Of a stretch of DNA of 64,000 nt, positions 36,405-46,739 are shown in pieces. Location of the stretch: assembly GCA_963678375.2 (NCBI GenBank), contig OY782831.1, positions 806,001 to 870,000 of the forward strand, read 5' to 3'. The stretch is from JAEKNW01 sp963678375 (GTDB lineage Bacteria; Cloacimonadota; Cloacimonadia; Cloacimonadales; JAFGVF01). How positions within the stretch are numbered: position 1 is the first letter of the stretch; the number at the start of each line of letters is the position of its first letter. The notes beneath the pieces are model-generated. The model made no database searches. It was not told the DNA's origin and saw only the letters and a program-made list of their open reading frames with translations. A program made the translations under genes and the position numbers.

Positions 36405-37847
36405 ATGGAACTAGGAAAGATAGCAATAGATTATGCTCGCTCACTAGGAGCTGATTTTGCTGATATTAGAATCCAGAGAACTAAACGTGAATTTATCTTT
36501 GTTCGTGACCTTAATGTCAAAATGTTTAATAATGATGATTCTTATGGTTATGGAATAAGGGTATTTAAGAATGGTGCATGGGGCTTTGCTCATAATAAAA
36601 TATTCACACAAGATGCAGTAATCGAAACAGTCAAATCTGCTTTTAATATTGCTTTGGCATCTTCCCAAATAAACAAAAACTTCAAATTACAACTTACTCC
36701 CGAAAGAGGATATATTGATACTTACAAGACTCCTCTTTGTATTGACCCTTTCTCAGTATCACCTAAAGAGAAAATTGACCAACTCTTAGAAATCAACAGA
36801 ACTTTACTTTCTTATAAAGATATAAAGCAAGCTAGAGCCATGATAATCTCACAAAATGATGATAAAATCTTAATAAATACTGATGGTTCTCATTTGAACA
36901 TCAATACAACTTATGTCTATCCATCTTATACAGCTGTGGCTGTTAATCAAGAGGATAGCCAATCTCGTTCTTATAATCCAGGAGCTACAGCAGCTGGTTG
37001 GGAGCATGTCATTGAACTTAGACTTTTAGAGAATGCTGATAGAGTAGCTAGAGAAGCCATTATGAAGCTAAATGCAGACTCTTTGCCTGGTGATAAACGC
37101 CGTGATTTAGTTCTAAATCCTGACCACTTGGCTCTTACAATGCATGAATCAGTCGGACATCCAACTGAACTAGATAGAGTCTTAGGCTGGGAAGCAGATT
37201 TTGCAGGTATTTCTTTTGCAACTCCAGAGAAACTAAAGAACTATCAATATGGTTCAGAAATAGTAAATTTCACAGCCAATAATAAGCTTGCTGGTGGTAT
37301 GGCAACTGCTGGTTATGATGATGATGGAGTGCCTAATCAAGAATGGCAAATAGTTAAAGATGGTATTCTCAATGAATATGGAACAACAAGAGATACTGCT
37401 TCCTTCATAGGGCAGAATCTAAGTCGTGGCTGTAACAGAGCTACTAATTATTATGACATGCCAATTAACAGAATACCTAACTTATATCTTGAAGCAGGTA
37501 AAAAAGGATGTAGTCCAAATGATCTTATTTCAGCAGTTGATGATGGTGTTATGATTGAAGGACAAGGTTCATTCTCCATTGACCAACACAGAATTAACTT
37601 CCAATTCGGTGGAGATATGTTCTGGGAAATTAAAAATGGAAAGAGAACTAGACCACTCAAGAAGATTCTTTATAGATCAAATAATCCAGAATTTTGGAAT
37701 AGCGTAGAAGCTATCGCTGACAAGCGTTTCTGGAAGTCTTGGGGTGTAAATAACTGTGGTAAAGGACAACCAGGTCAAACAGGTCGAATGACCCATGGTG
37801 CTTCACCAACCCTCTTTAGAAACATTATGGTAGGAGGTTCAAAATGA
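36405..37847 (+). CDS. tldD: TldD family metalloprotease subunit
   Basis: This 480-residue protein carries the TldD zinc motif HEXXXH, here His247-Glu248-x3-His252 in MHESVGHPTELD. TldD with TldE (PmbA) forms a heterodimer that degrades unfolded peptides and matures some ribosomally made peptides (microcin B17 in E. coli). GGAGGAG precedes the ATG. It overlaps tldE by four bases (ATGA), which fits the obligate pairing. No peptide precursor was noticed nearby; a SagB-type oxidoreductase occurs 13 kb away but a link is speculative. Confidence 0.92.
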   Translation: MELGKIAIDYARSLGADFADIRIQRTKREFIFVRDLNVKMFNNDDSYGYGIRVFKNGAWGFAHNKIFTQDAVIETVKSAFNIALASSQINKNFKLQLTPERGYIDTYKTPLCIDPFSVSPKEKIDQLLEINRTLLSYKDIKQARAMIISQNDDKILINTDGSHLNINTTYVYPSYTAVAVNQEDSQSRSYNPGATAAGWEHVIELRLLENADRVAREAIMKLNADSLPGDKRRDLVLNPDHLALTMHESVGHPTELDRVLGWEADFAGISFATPEKLKNYQYGSEIVNFTANNKLAGGMATAGYDDDGVPNQEWQIVKDGILNEYGTTRDTASFIGQNLSRGCNRATNYYDMPINRIPNLYLEAGKKGCSPNDLISAVDDGVMIEGQGSFSIDQHRINFQFGGDMFWEIKNGKRTRPLKKILYRSNNPEFWNSVEAIADKRFWKSWGVNNCGKGQPGQTGRMTHGASPTLFRNIMVGGSK

Positions 37848-39127
37848 TAAATAAACTGATAAGAACTATAGATTTTATTAAGAAGAACATAGATGCCGAT
37901 GATTATCAAATTAATGCTAAAGTTAAAGATTCTTTAGATACCCGTTTTGCCCAAAATAGAATTACCCAAAATATATCAGGTGTTAAATTTGAAATTGATG
38001 TTACACTTTACTTTGGTAAAAAATCAGGTTCAGTCAATATTGACCAACTTGATGAAAAGAGTATTTTAGATAGACTAGCTGTAGCAAAGACTATTGCACT
38101 CCACTCATCTGAAGATACTGAGTATATCCCTTCTGAAGAAGCAAAAGACTTCACTGAATTTAACAATTTCGACACAGAAATCGCTGATTTAACTGTTGAA
38201 GACCATCTTGCTATCATAAAAATATGTATTGATAATGCTATCAAGCAAGATGCTCAAGTTTCTGGTATGGTATCACGACATATTGTACATACTTATCTTA
38301 CTACAAAAAATGGTTTTGAAGGTCAAAATAAATTCACTATCTTTGAACATTCAATGACTATTAAAAAAGATGATAGAGAAACTAGAGTTTCCAGCTCTGT
38401 TATCAGAAAGAAATTGCATGACTTAGATGCTTTAATAAATCAACTCAACACAAATTTTCAAGCTATAGCATCTCCAAATGAAATGCTCCCTCGAAAAATA
38501 CCTGTCATCTTAAGACCTCAAGCTGTTATCGATATCTTCTCCTTTATGTCTTGGTTCATGGATAGAAGAGGAGCTGATTTAGGTATGTCTCCATTCTCCA
38601 ACATGATAGAAACTCCATTCTTTGGTAAAAACTTCAATATGTACTCATCTTTAGACGATGATAGAATCATTAGACCTGCTTTTGATGGAAATGGTATTCT
38701 TAATCAAAATACTGATTGGTCAAAAGATGGTATCTTGAAGAATCTACCTACTGGCAAAGCTTATGCTCAACAACATAATCTCAAACATGTTAATCATCCA
38801 TTTAACATTATTATTGCTGGAGGTGATAAAACAGAAGAAGAAATGATGGCAATGGTTGACGAAGGTATTATTATTAACCGCTTCTGGTATATCAGAGTTG
38901 TTGATAGCAAAAGTGGTGAATTAACTGGACTTACCCGTGATGGTGTTCTCTACTTCAAAAATGGTAAGATTGAAAAATCAGTTAATAACTTCCGCTGGAA
39001 TGAAATTCCCCATGATATGAGCCGGAGAATTCTTGCCCTAGGAAAACAAGTTGTGAATGATACTTCTTCTATTATTCCTACTATGTTGATTGATGATTTT
39101 ACCCTAGTAGATAATACTAGATTCTAA
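37844..39127 (+). CDS. tldE: TldE/PmbA family partner of TldD
   Basis: This 427-residue protein lacks the HEXXXH motif, as expected for the TldE (PmbA) partner, and has the family core PVILRPQAVIDIFSFMSWF and FGKNFNMYSSLDDDR. An SD of AGGAGG lies in the end of tldD and the start codon overlaps its stop. The heterodimer processes peptides in a sheltered cavity. Both genes appear intact. Confidence 0.88.
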   Translation: MINKLIRTIDFIKKNIDADDYQINAKVKDSLDTRFAQNRITQNISGVKFEIDVTLYFGKKSGSVNIDQLDEKSILDRLAVAKTIALHSSEDTEYIPSEEAKDFTEFNNFDTEIADLTVEDHLAIIKICIDNAIKQDAQVSGMVSRHIVHTYLTTKNGFEGQNKFTIFEHSMTIKKDDRETRVSSSVIRKKLHDLDALINQLNTNFQAIASPNEMLPRKIPVILRPQAVIDIFSFMSWFMDRRGADLGMSPFSNMIETPFFGKNFNMYSSLDDDRIIRPAFDGNGILNQNTDWSKDGILKNLPTGKAYAQQHNLKHVNHPFNIIIAGGDKTEEEMMAMVDEGIIINRFWYIRVVDSKSGELTGLTRDGVLYFKNGKIEKSVNNFRWNEIPHDMSRRILALGKQVVNDTSSIIPTMLIDDFTLVDNTRF

Positions 39128-39259
39128 ATAAATAACTTACAACAATCAAGGGCGAATATGATTATTCGCTCTTTTTCTTTCTTGACAGTATCAAACTATC
39201 CTTATTAGTAAAACCTAGCAACAAGTTCTTATTATATTGGCCATTATCGAAGGAAAAAT

Positions 39260-39973
39260 ATGGATAATAGTAAGAAAACTTTTATGAGAGTAGCAAAAAA
39301 ACATCAACCTCGTGGTTTAACCATCCTTTACGAAGATAGAGATATAATAGTTGTAGATAAAATCAACGGACTTCTTTCTATTAGCACAGATACGATTAAA
39401 GACAATACAGCTTATTATCGATTGAACAATTATGTTAGAAAAGGAAATCAAAAATCAAAAAACCAAGTCTTCATTGTTCATCGCTTAGATAGAGATACTT
39501 CGGGAGTGATAGTTTTTGCTAAAAGTGAATCTGCTAAGCTGTTTCTTCAGAGTGAGTGGCATAATTTTAGTAAAAGTTACTATGCTATTGTATGTGGAAA
39601 GATGGATAAAGAAGAGGGAATCTTTACTTCCTACCTTACTGAAAATAAGGCTTATAGAGTTTATTCAGTAAAAGACACTACCAAAGGGAAATATGCTAAA
39701 ACAGCTTATAGGGTTCTTGAAGAAGGGCAAAACTACTCTTTACTTGAAATTACTTTATTTACAGGGAGAAAGAATCAGATTAGAGTTCATTTAGCTGAAA
39801 ATGGTTCTCCTGTTGCTGGAGATAAGGTATATGGTATGAAAAATACGAATATTAAGAGACTAATGCTTCACTCAGCATCACTGACTATTCTACATCCTTA
39901 TAGCAAAGAAAAAATGACTTTTGTAGCTGATATTCCTGTAGCCTTTAAAGCACTTATTAAAAAAGACCATTGA
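39260..39973 (+). CDS. RluA family pseudouridine synthase
   Basis: This 237-residue enzyme has motif HRLDRDTSG at 74-82 with catalytic Asp77, the early IVVDKINGLLS motif and GRKNQIRVHL near the C-terminus, all typical of RluA/RluC/RluD. It lacks an N-terminal S4 domain. The RNA target (23S rRNA or tRNA) cannot be assigned. AAGGA precedes the ATG. It may be read through from tldD-tldE after a 132-base gap. Confidence 0.88.
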   Translation: MDNSKKTFMRVAKKHQPRGLTILYEDRDIIVVDKINGLLSISTDTIKDNTAYYRLNNYVRKGNQKSKNQVFIVHRLDRDTSGVIVFAKSESAKLFLQSEWHNFSKSYYAIVCGKMDKEEGIFTSYLTENKAYRVYSVKDTTKGKYAKTAYRVLEEGQNYSLLEITLFTGRKNQIRVHLAENGSPVAGDKVYGMKNTNIKRLMLHSASLTILHPYSKEKMTFVADIPVAFKALIKKDH

Positions 39974-40080
39974 AAATCAAGCAAGAGAAATGATATAGCA
40001 TTTCATGATAAAACACCAGTAATTTAAGCACTATTTACAATACTAAACTCTTCTGGATTCTTTACTCAATTTAAGATCTT

Positions 40081-40110
40081 GAAAAAAGGAAGCTACAAGA
40101 GCTTCCTTTA
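40081..40110 (-). terminator. rho-independent terminator after the FadL-like gene
   Basis: GGAAGCT (40088-40094) pairs with AGCTTCC (40100-40106). The minus strand then runs into six T residues. It may also stop the convergent pseudouridine synthase transcript. Confidence 0.85.
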
Positions 40111-40134
40111 AGATATTATAGCTATCAGATATTT

Positions 40135-41646
40135 TTATAGTTTATATGAAATACCAAAATGCAGTACATTTTCTGAAAGTGAACTTGTACTTTGGTCATA
40201 TTCATTAGCAATTTTAGATTCATCAACTTGGACCTCTGTTTTAAGATTAAGTTCGTAACCTAAATCAAGGGATAACCTTGGATTAACATTTAAGCCTAAA
40301 CCTAAAGTAATGTGATTCTCTACTACAGCAGGGAAGATTGGGATAATAGTCTCTTCTGGGACAGGATTATTACCAAAATTATACCCTGCTCTAACCTCAA
40401 ACATCTGATTAATAAGATATTCAGCACCTAAAGCAATAACAAATTGGTCATCCCATTCCATTGGCATTGATAGCTCTAAATCTTCAGAACCCATCATTGT
40501 ATTAATATTCTGATTACTTCCATTTTTAAACTTCATCTTAAACTCTTCCATAGAGTCTTTCCAACCAATCCATTTTACATCAGCTGCTAAAAGTAATTGT
40601 GGATTTGCTTTATAAGCTAGACCAAGACCAATTTCTTGTGGCCAAGACATTTCTACTTCAGCATCATAATCAGCTATCATTCCTAAAGTCATATCTATTC
40701 CCATATTACTAAGATTTTGGTTTACTCCCTGCTGAGCTGTTGCTAGATCAGGAGCACCTTGTTGCAAAGCTCCACCAACCATCATTTCATAAGCATGACC
40801 AAACTGAGCTGTCATATCCATAGAAGCATCACCCTCAAAGGTTAAAGTTGCTTTTGAATTATAAGCAAGACCTAAACTTAAATCTTCATTTACCATATAT
40901 GAGAGCCCTAGTCTAGCTCCAAATCCCATAGCAGAAGCACCATCTCCCATATCTGCATAAGCAGTTACTTCCTCATAGCCTAGTCCACCTTGGTCCATAG
41001 GAGAACCGAACATATCACCAAAAGTCATTCCTGTTTGAGGATTAGCCACACCTTTCATTTCAGTCGGCATTATTGAATATGGCATTTTCATCTCCAACAT
41101 AGCATAGCCAAAACTTGGTGAAATTCCTACTGAGAAATTCTGATTAACCTGATATGCTAAAGTTGGCATAACCTTAAGATAAGCAATCATTGAATGATAC
41201 TCTATATCATCGATATAGACATCGTTTGGGGTATTTGGATCCATATCATACTGTCTAAAAATTGCATGTTTAACATCTTTATAAGTAGCACCCATGCCAC
41301 CCTGTGAATAGAAACCTAAACCAAAAGTAAAAGGATTTTCAGAGCCATGGACATAAGAGAAATTCGGAAGAGGAAAGATTTCACTTTCTCCCTCTAAATC
41401 ATTCAAAGAGTTTTCGAATGTTACTTTAGGAATTAATAGACCTAGGGTTAAATCAAATTGTTTATTTTTAAAAAAGGAGATTGCTGCAGGATTTGTATTT
41501 ACAGAATTAACATCATCAATTAATCCAAGACTTGCTCCTCCCATGGATGATGATCTTGGACCGTAACCTATCATATTCATTCCGTTTGTTGCTAATAAGA
41601 AACTTGTGGCGACTAAAATAATAACAATTATTACATTTCTTTTCAT
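40135..41646 (-). CDS. FadL/OmpP1/TodX-like outer-membrane transport protein
   Basis: This 503-residue protein has a signal peptide (about 1-20) followed by NGMNMIGYGPRSSSMGGAS and NTNPAAISF, the signature of the OmpP1/FadL/TodX family of monomeric 14-strand barrels that move hydrophobic substrates across the outer membrane. The C-terminus ends FGISYKL, a terminal beta strand suited to BAM recognition. A Met-rich, Gln-rich insert (about 280-310) lies in a probable loop. GGAGGA precedes the ATG. Substrate unknown. Confidence 0.85.
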   Translation of the reverse strand: MKRNVIIVIILVATSFLLATNGMNMIGYGPRSSSMGGASLGLIDDVNSVNTNPAAISFFKNKQFDLTLGLLIPKVTFENSLNDLEGESEIFPLPNFSYVHGSENPFTFGLGFYSQGGMGATYKDVKHAIFRQYDMDPNTPNDVYIDDIEYHSMIAYLKVMPTLAYQVNQNFSVGISPSFGYAMLEMKMPYSIMPTEMKGVANPQTGMTFGDMFGSPMDQGGLGYEEVTAYADMGDGASAMGFGARLGLSYMVNEDLSLGLAYNSKATLTFEGDASMDMTAQFGHAYEMMVGGALQQGAPDLATAQQGVNQNLSNMGIDMTLGMIADYDAEVEMSWPQEIGLGLAYKANPQLLLAADVKWIGWKDSMEEFKMKFKNGSNQNINTMMGSEDLELSMPMEWDDQFVIALGAEYLINQMFEVRAGYNFGNNPVPEETIIPIFPAVVENHITLGLGLNVNPRLSLDLGYELNLKTEVQVDESKIANEYDQSTSSLSENVLHFGISYKL

Positions 41647-41797
41647 ATGTTCCTCCCGAAACTTAGTGTTTTTGAAATATTATAATTATTATAAACAAAT
41701 TTAGCTAAATAACAAGTTATAAATGCGATATAAGATTTATTTTCTTTAATTTATTGCAATAAGCTGTCATACTTGAGCTTTAGCTAGTATTATGAAA

Positions 41798-41819
41798 GGC
41801 TCAGGTTCAACTCTGGTGG
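41798..41819 (-). repeat. CCACCAG repeat family, copy
   Basis: On the minus strand this reads CCACCAGAGTTGAACCTGAG followed by CC, matching 42143-42164 at most positions (CCACCAGACTTGAACAAGAG then CC). Confidence 0.6.
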
Positions 41820-41907
41820 AAAAACATAGCATAAAATACTTGATTTAATTCTATTATGGTTTAGATTTTTGAAAAAGATAATAATAGTTCTATATGAGCT
41901 ATCTCTT

Positions 41908-41955
41908 ATATCACGGAGTGATGAATATATAATAGGGAGTGTTCGCAGACACTCC
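41908..41955. repeat. paired hairpins, related to 23378-23533
   Basis: ATCAC/GTGAT (41910-41914 with 41918-41922), then ATATAATAG, then GGAGTGT/ACACTCC (41936-41942 with 41949-41955) with loop TCGCAG. The minus-strand reading of 23418-23462 has the same order: AATCCC/GGGAT hairpin, ATATAATAG, then an AGTGTTCGCA hairpin. Confidence 0.65.
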
Positions 41956-42083
41956 TAAAGGATTCCTTAAAAAGAGGTTAGTGCCGGAGATACGAGCTAT
42001 TATTACATGCATAAATGTATGTATAATAATAATTTATACATCATTATAATTACTGCTAGAGAAATTAAACTTCTATACTTCAG

Positions 42084-42164
42084 TTTAGAGTTGTAACTAC
42101 CTATTATACAGCTACTATCCCATAGTAAAAGTCTCTATTTATCCACCAGACTTGAACAAGAGCC
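42084..42164 (+). repeat. long intergenic repeat (plus copy), CCACCAG family
   Basis: Positions 42084-42107 are identical over 24 bases to the minus-strand reading of 46798-46821. The resemblance continues, with small gaps, through CCACCAGACTTGAAC (42143-42157), matching 46740-46759 on the minus strand. The two copies are inverted and flank the C25-like gene. Confidence 0.72.
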
Positions 42165-42245
42165 ATAAAATGATACCATAGTTAAATATAGATTTCTCCG
42201 AAGCTGTCGCTCTGTTGGAGCTTTAGGCTTAAATATGGTAAAATG

Positions 42246-42272
42246 AAAAAGGGTACTCAGCTGAGCACCCTT
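42246..42272 (-). terminator. rho-independent terminator after the C25-like gene
   Basis: A stem at 42251-42270 (GGGT...ACCC enclosing CTC AGCT GAG) is followed on the minus strand by CTTTTTC. Confidence 0.75.
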
Positions 42273-42365
42273 AAATTTATTGATATTACTTTTCAATCAT
42301 AATTGCCAAGCAATAACCTAATTTTAACTTTTTATTTTTTACTTTTAATTTTAGTAAAGCAAAGA

Positions 42366-45300
42366 TTACTTCATCATAATAGCCTTTTTGGTACTTTGAA
42401 ATTCATCAGAAATCATACGATAGAAATAAAGACCTGAAGAAACAGCTTGCTTATTATCATCTAAACCATCCCAAATGACATTGTGATTACCTTGATTATA
42501 GATTCGAGAAACCAAGGTCCTCACCTTCTGCCCTTTCACATTATAAACAATAATTGAGACATTACTATTTTTCTTGAGAGAGAAGTTAATAGTAGTTGAA
42601 GGGTTAAATGGATTTGGATTATTCTGAGAAAGCTGATTTACAGCCAGAATATCAACATCATCGGACACAGCAACGTTAACATTCCAAGTAGGAATGATAG
42701 TAAAATCTGAATCTGATGCATAACATTTAACTGTATGTTCACCGACATTATCAAATACGTAATCTAGGGTATCTGATTCAGCTCCTTCAATAATTTCATT
42801 ATCAATCTTCCACATATAACTTAATTCACTATCTACATCATTTACCAAAACACTAAAATTAAGATAACCAGAATTAGAATCAATATTAGAAAGTTCAGGT
42901 ATTTTAGATTCTAAAATAGGTCTATCATTAACAGGTACTACTGTTACCAATAGTGATTCTGAAGTTTGTGATTCATTGACACCATCTTCAGCAAAGATAG
43001 TAATAACTTCACTTCCGTTCCAATCTTGATTAGGAGTGATTACTAAATATCCTTCTTCATTAATCTCCAAGTTTAAGTTATCACTTTCTATGAAAGAGAA
43101 TTCTAAATTATCATTATTTGGATCTTTAAATACATTAAATAAATCTAAAGAATCATCAATATAATCTTCTTCAAAGACGATATGATTTGGTTGATTAATC
43201 ACAAATGGAGGAAGTTGTCCAACTTTGGTAGTAATAAATAGAGCCATTTCATTCTCTAAAGCTTTTGCAGCTTGCGGATATTGATTATTATAGGTATATT
43301 CTAAACCAACAGTTGCAGTATGATCTTCAATACCAACAGAAGCAAATTGTCCATGATCATAATTAACTTGAGAATCAACATTATGCACTACTTTATATTG
43401 AAACTTAATAGGAGCATCACCAGTCGAAGAGGTGTGGTATTCAGGGTCATAAAGAATTACTTGGAAGGTCTCTTCTGTTGTTCCGTAATTATAATTTTGC
43501 CAATCATCCCAAGTAACAACGAAATAGTGTTCAACTTCATCATAAGCAAAAAAAGCATTACTATTCGGACCAATTACTAAGTTATCCCAGAAAGGTGCTA
43601 TCATTGGTGAAGCACCTAGAGGACCTGGTAACCTCCAATTTCTAAAGGTAGTCTGTTCCGTTTCCCCCATTGTTATCCAGCCATTACTACAAACTGTAAT
43701 CTCTTCATAATCCACTCCATAGAACTTGAAAGTAAATGGTAAAGCAAGTGTTACGACTTGTTGTTGATCATTTCCATTATCCAGTAAAAGAGATGGTAAA
43801 GATTGCCCAACTCCTCCCAGTTCAGGGTTAAGTTCTATCCAATCATACTCTGGACAGTCATCATAATCAGTATCATCAGAATCGAAAATATAGTAGCCAT
43901 AAGCGTCTGGACCAAGAGGGTCTGTTACTGAAGCTTCTCCTACTTGAATACTAAAATAACTTTCGCTCTCAAATCCATCATCATTAATAGTAATAATCAT
44001 AGGAACTAAATCACCAGGCAATAACTCTTCAGAAGCAGTAATCGCAAAGTTTAAATTAGTAGATTCTCCAGTGAACAAGAGACCAATGGAAACTGTAGAA
44101 TTATCAATGCCCATTCTATTATCTATACTTGATAAAGTAGCATCAGCAAGCATAAAAGGTGCTGTACCTGCATTAATGACTTGCAATGTAATATTAGATG
44201 TTTCACCTGGTGCAAAATCAGAGTTTGATAAGGAAAAATTAGTAACTTCAACAATAGGACTTTGCACAGGAAGTGTGATTTGTCTCTCCCAACTATCAGA
44301 GTTGCTAGAAAGTAGAATTGTAAATGCAATATCGCTATCATAAGCCCTATCTTCAACAGTAAATTGAAAATTATCAGTATTAATAACACTTTCAGATTGC
44401 ATTATGTCCCCATAATAAACTTGACTTTCAGTAACCACTAAACCATTAGTTACTGGGATAATAAGTGCTTCCACTATAGGAATATCAGCAGGACCATTAT
44501 TAGTCACTTGAAGCTTTAAAGAATAGCTGTTACCTGGAGTAACATAATCAACTTCATCATCTTCTTCATCTTCTTCATATAGAGTAACTCCAGTAACATT
44601 TAAAACAGAAGCATCTACTCCGAAAGTAAGCTGATGCTGTTGGGGTTTATAACCCTCTTTAGATACTGTTAGGAGTCCTTGTCCCTCTACATCTTCGGGG
44701 ATATCAAAAAAGATATCACCAGAGTAATTAGTGTAACCGCTATAGTATTCCTCCCCAATATTCAAAGTAGTCCAAACATTTGGGAATGTGTTACCGTCAA
44801 TATTGGTAGAAACTTTTATTTGATCAGCTCCACTAGCGATATTGGCTATAAATTCAGTGTTGAATAGATTTGGAGACTCTTTATATATCCTTAAAGCAGA
44901 ATCACCTAGCAAGTTACAGCTGAGACTATGCCACCCAAGCATATAAGAATTTGTTGTATTATAAGCTTCCCAAAGGTAGTGTTTTCCACGATTGTTAGCA
45001 GCTCCCATTGTCCAGCCACCTTCAGCGAAAAGATGCCCCATAATTCCACCATCAAGACAATTAGTATAAGTAGTATGAGTTCCTTGCCCCAAGCCAATTG
45101 CGCAAACAGCTCCTGTAAGTTCACTTTCTGTTCCTGCCCAAATAAGCCTTTCTGCAATCGATGTACCATTATAAAAAGCTCCAGTATTTGCAGTAAGAAC
45201 AACAGCGACTGTTAATTCATCTACATTGCTTAGTTCATTAATCAAATATGGGTTCAAACCATCCAAACCTTCAAGACCACGATAATTCCAAAATCCCACA

Positions 45301-46553
45301 CCTTCATCTAAAGCTTCTAATACTAAGGTAGGAGAAACGACATAGTCATAATATTCAACAAAAGTAAAGTCACTATTATAATCCGCCATAATCTCTTTAA
45401 CATAAAGATTAGTCATAACTGTCGATTGTCCTGATTCCTGTGTTTTTCCAACCAATAGGGCTTTAGTATAATAGTCTGAATCAGGGATTCCTGAAGCCTT
45501 TTCATAGGCAATAGTTTTTGCAACAATGGTAGCCAAATCAGGCAGATAATCAACAGGAAGTCTTCCAAGAAAGACATCTTCTAAATCATCGTCACCTTCT
45601 AAAAGAGCATAATCGTGGTCACCTCCACCTAAATCATTACCATCTTCATAACCTATTTCAATATAAGTGCTAATACTTGCATCTCCAATAAGAGTTACAT
45701 AACTTGGGGGATTTTCCCAGTTATCATAAGCATTCTGAATATAATCTTTAATTGTTGTAGTAGTTGTACCAGTAACTGCTGTACTCGCAGTATAAACAGT
45801 CCATCCTTGCTCCCTTCTCCAGTTTAGCAGATCTTCAAGAGCAGATTCTCCTTCGAAATTACTGTAGTAGATATATAGTATAGATGGCGAGTCATAATCA
45901 TCTCTACTGTTTGGTTCTTTATAGTTTAAAACTGCTGAGGAGAAGAAGTTTTCAAAGCTCTTGGTAGGCTTCATAGTAGATCTGGTTATTTCATTAACTG
46001 ATGATTCATTATCAAAAGAAATTTCAATCTCAGCTTTTTTTATAACCTCTAAGGTGTTAGTTGCATCGTTGTATCTAAATGGATTAACGATAAAGTTAAC
46101 TAATCTCTTATTTCTTAATATTGCTGGTTCCCCTATTTGTGCTTTGCTAGTGGGATAAAATACGTTTTTAGTATAAACTGTGTTATTAAAAGATAGTGGT
46201 TGGAGATTGTTTTCCTTAACAGGTTTAATATTAACATTTTTAATAAATTCAGATTCAGTAACCCTGAGATTAATTGAAGGGTTACCTGTATTAGGAATTT
46301 CGATTGTAGAGGAGTAAAAAGGAAGTTCTGGAGACCCACTTTCTACGGTAACTGTTGGAACTTGTGTACTGACATAATCATATTCAGTAGCTCCAATTCT
46401 TTCTGTCTTGATTTCAAAATCAGGGTTTTGAAACATAATATTCAAATTAGACCGAGTTTCATTCTCAACCCTAAATTGGCCAAAGGATAAAACAGGTGTT
46501 AGCATTAATAACAGCCCTATAAATGTACAAAAACAGCTTCTTTTCTGAACCAT
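42366..46553 (-). CDS. C25 (gingipain)-like secreted protein with degenerate active site and sorting domain
   Basis: This 1395-residue secreted protein has a signal peptide (about 1-26), a C25 propeptide-like region and a C25-like fold (about 220-560: YIYYSNFEGESALEDLLNWR, VTLIGDASIS, VFLGRLPV). The residues expected to be catalytic differ. Where NYxGHGS is usual, it reads NYRGLEG (423-429), with Leu427 in the His position. Where CxTGxF is usual, it reads ANTGAF (455-460), with Ala455 in the Cys position. Later domains are CARDB-like, a module with PFTFKFYGVDYEE and CSNGWITMG, and a cadherin-like domain. It ends in NPNPFNPSTTINF and GLYFYR, the sorting signal. It is probably a binding or structural protein rather than an active protease. 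Confidence 0.85.
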   Translation of the reverse strand: MVQKRSCFCTFIGLLLMLTPVLSFGQFRVENETRSNLNIMFQNPDFEIKTERIGATEYDYVSTQVPTVTVESGSPELPFYSSTIEIPNTGNPSINLRVTESEFIKNVNIKPVKENNLQPLSFNNTVYTKNVFYPTSKAQIGEPAILRNKRLVNFIVNPFRYNDATNTLEVIKKAEIEISFDNESSVNEITRSTMKPTKSFENFFSSAVLNYKEPNSRDDYDSPSILYIYYSNFEGESALEDLLNWRREQGWTVYTASTAVTGTTTTTIKDYIQNAYDNWENPPSYVTLIGDASISTYIEIGYEDGNDLGGGDHDYALLEGDDDLEDVFLGRLPVDYLPDLATIVAKTIAYEKASGIPDSDYYTKALLVGKTQESGQSTVMTNLYVKEIMADYNSDFTFVEYYDYVVSPTLVLEALDEGVGFWNYRGLEGLDGLNPYLINELSNVDELTVAVVLTANTGAFYNGTSIAERLIWAGTESELTGAVCAIGLGQGTHTTYTNCLDGGIMGHLFAEGGWTMGAANNRGKHYLWEAYNTTNSYMLGWHSLSCNLLGDSALRIYKESPNLFNTEFIANIASGADQIKVSTNIDGNTFPNVWTTLNIGEEYYSGYTNYSGDIFFDIPEDVEGQGLLTVSKEGYKPQQHQLTFGVDASVLNVTGVTLYEEDEEDDEVDYVTPGNSYSLKLQVTNNGPADIPIVEALIIPVTNGLVVTESQVYYGDIMQSESVINTDNFQFTVEDRAYDSDIAFTILLSSNSDSWERQITLPVQSPIVEVTNFSLSNSDFAPGETSNITLQVINAGTAPFMLADATLSSIDNRMGIDNSTVSIGLLFTGESTNLNFAITASEELLPGDLVPMIITINDDGFESESYFSIQVGEASVTDPLGPDAYGYYIFDSDDTDYDDCPEYDWIELNPELGGVGQSLPSLLLDNGNDQQQVVTLALPFTFKFYGVDYEEITVCSNGWITMGETEQTTFRNWRLPGPLGASPMIAPFWDNLVIGPNSNAFFAYDEVEHYFVVTWDDWQNYNYGTTEETFQVILYDPEYHTSSTGDAPIKFQYKVVHNVDSQVNYDHGQFASVGIEDHTATVGLEYTYNNQYPQAAKALENEMALFITTKVGQLPPFVINQPNHIVFEEDYIDDSLDLFNVFKDPNNDNLEFSFIESDNLNLEINEEGYLVITPNQDWNGSEVITIFAEDGVNESQTSESLLVTVVPVNDRPILESKIPELSNIDSNSGYLNFSVLVNDVDSELSYMWKIDNEIIEGAESDTLDYVFDNVGEHTVKCYASDSDFTIIPTWNVNVAVSDDVDILAVNQLSQNNPNPFNPSTTINFSLKKNSNVSIIVYNVKGQKVRTLVSRIYNQGNHNVIWDGLDDNKQAVSSGLYFYRMISDEFQSTKKAIMMK

Positions 46554-46739
46554 AAACCACCTCTCTCTTGGTTAAATAGATATCTTTTTTAGTTCAATAT
46601 TAATTTACTTAAATATATATATATTCTCTCTTTAAACTGAGCATTATATAGTAATTATAACATGCAATTTCTGTACCCATAAACAGTTTATTTTTATTTT
46701 GTAAATTACGAGAGAGTTTAGTTCTGATTCTGTAAAGTT

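Larger units (their letters stand above)
41647..42365. other. gap of about 720 bases rich in repeats
   Basis: No coding frame is supported. Contents noticed: a copy of the CCACCAG repeat on the minus strand (41798-41819), a hairpin pair (41908-41955), a small imperfect palindrome (42004-42023), a long repeat on the plus strand (42084-42164), a hairpin region near 42190-42235 with GTCGCTC/GGAGC similar to the units near 23380, and the terminator of the next gene. Confidence 0.65.
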
